A program made the position numbers and the translations under genes. The notes beneath the pieces were generated by a model. That model was not told the DNA's origin. It saw only the letters and a program-made list of their open reading frames with translations, and searched no databases. A DNA stretch of 13,115 nt from a bacterium (GTDB taxonomy: Bacteria > Pseudomonadota > Alphaproteobacteria > Caulobacterales > Hyphomonadaceae), in the NCBI GenBank assembly GCA_030824255.1, contig JAVBYB010000542.1:1-13115 (forward strand), written 5' to 3'. This document shows positions 12,990-13,115 of this stretch, piece after piece (within the stretch, counting starts at the first letter, position 1; every line of letters begins with the position of its first letter).

Positions 12990-13115
12990 GCGCGCGGCAG
13001 CCCCAGACATCCGGTCCCTTCTCGATCATGGCAGTGCTCGCCATGATCGTTGTCGGCATCGTCACCTTCTCCGCATTCCTGGTTTTGCTCGCCTTTGCTG
13101 ACGATCTTCGCAATT
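12986..13115 (+). CDS. DUF4350-like membrane protein, N-terminal part (runs off window)
   Basis: The ATG at 12986 overlaps the DUF4129 stop (ATGA). The visible 43 codons read MSARQPQTSGPFSIMAVLAM... with one transmembrane helix at about 14-37, then LAFADDLRN. The position after DUF4129 and the N-terminal anchor fit the DUF4350 proteins of alphaproteobacterial MoxR operons. The identity rests mainly on context, since the diagnostic domain lies outside the window. Confidence 0.6.
   Translation, partial: MSARQPQTSGPFSIMAVLAMIVVGIVTFSAFLVLLAFADDLRN

Noticed and set aside
1..13115. CRISPR arrays, rRNA or tRNA genes
   Set aside because: No regularly spaced repeats and no cloverleaf or conserved rRNA sequence seen. 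The recombination target here is dusA, not a tRNA gene.

Overview
The window reads as chromosome of a GC-rich alphaproteobacterium. A relative of the Hyphomonadaceae or Caulobacterales is my inference, from the DUF1289 protein, the TIGR02281-type membrane retropepsin, DusA, the acyl-CoA dehydrogenase set and a DUF4129-DUF4350 pair. A degraded integrative and mobilizable element appears to sit beside dusA.

Left chromosomal part (1-5116). A leftward cluster runs acyl-CoA dehydrogenase (3123-1927), BAAT_C-type alpha/beta-hydrolase lipoprotein (1902-865), DUF2306 membrane protein (794-153), and the first 20 codons of a second acyl-CoA dehydrogenase (62-1). The divergent spacer at 3124-3298 has repeated ACGT-centred sites that could be an operator. 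To its right lie a probably leaderless DUF1289 gene and a TTG-started membrane aspartic protease, convergent with dusA (5116-4121).

Element (about 5117 to 11915-12310). The 5' end of dusA is AT-rich and abuts six copies of a TGCCTG-type repeat and a tyrosine recombinase gene (5270-6328), the arrangement known for elements inserted in dusA. Leftward follow an AlpA/excisionase-like HTH gene and an RlxS/VirD2-type relaxase (8901-6922). A candidate oriT (hairpin plus ATCTTGC nic-like site, 9036-9058) lies upstream of the relaxase. Beyond it are a strongly G-poor tract, a 50-aa gene with a perfect Shine-Dalgarno sequence, and a structured region with a 26-nt inverted repeat that could be a leading-region single-strand promoter. 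The element has clearly decayed: the last ~95 codons of an ardC antirestriction gene are fused tail to head, at about 10082-10100, to the last ~88 codons of a trbI/virB10 gene. The rest of the type IV secretion operon is absent from this window. A sigma70-like promoter with an operator, a tiny ORF and a DUF4238 cargo gene complete it. The same 14-bp operator, CCGTG-N4-CACGG, occurs near the HTH gene, upstream of the relaxase and inside the promoter at 10496-10524, suggesting one regulator controls the whole element.

Right chromosomal part (about 12312-13115): DUF4129 and the start of a DUF4350 protein, overlapping by ATGA. These are typically part of MoxR/DUF58 operons. The right attachment site could not be identified.
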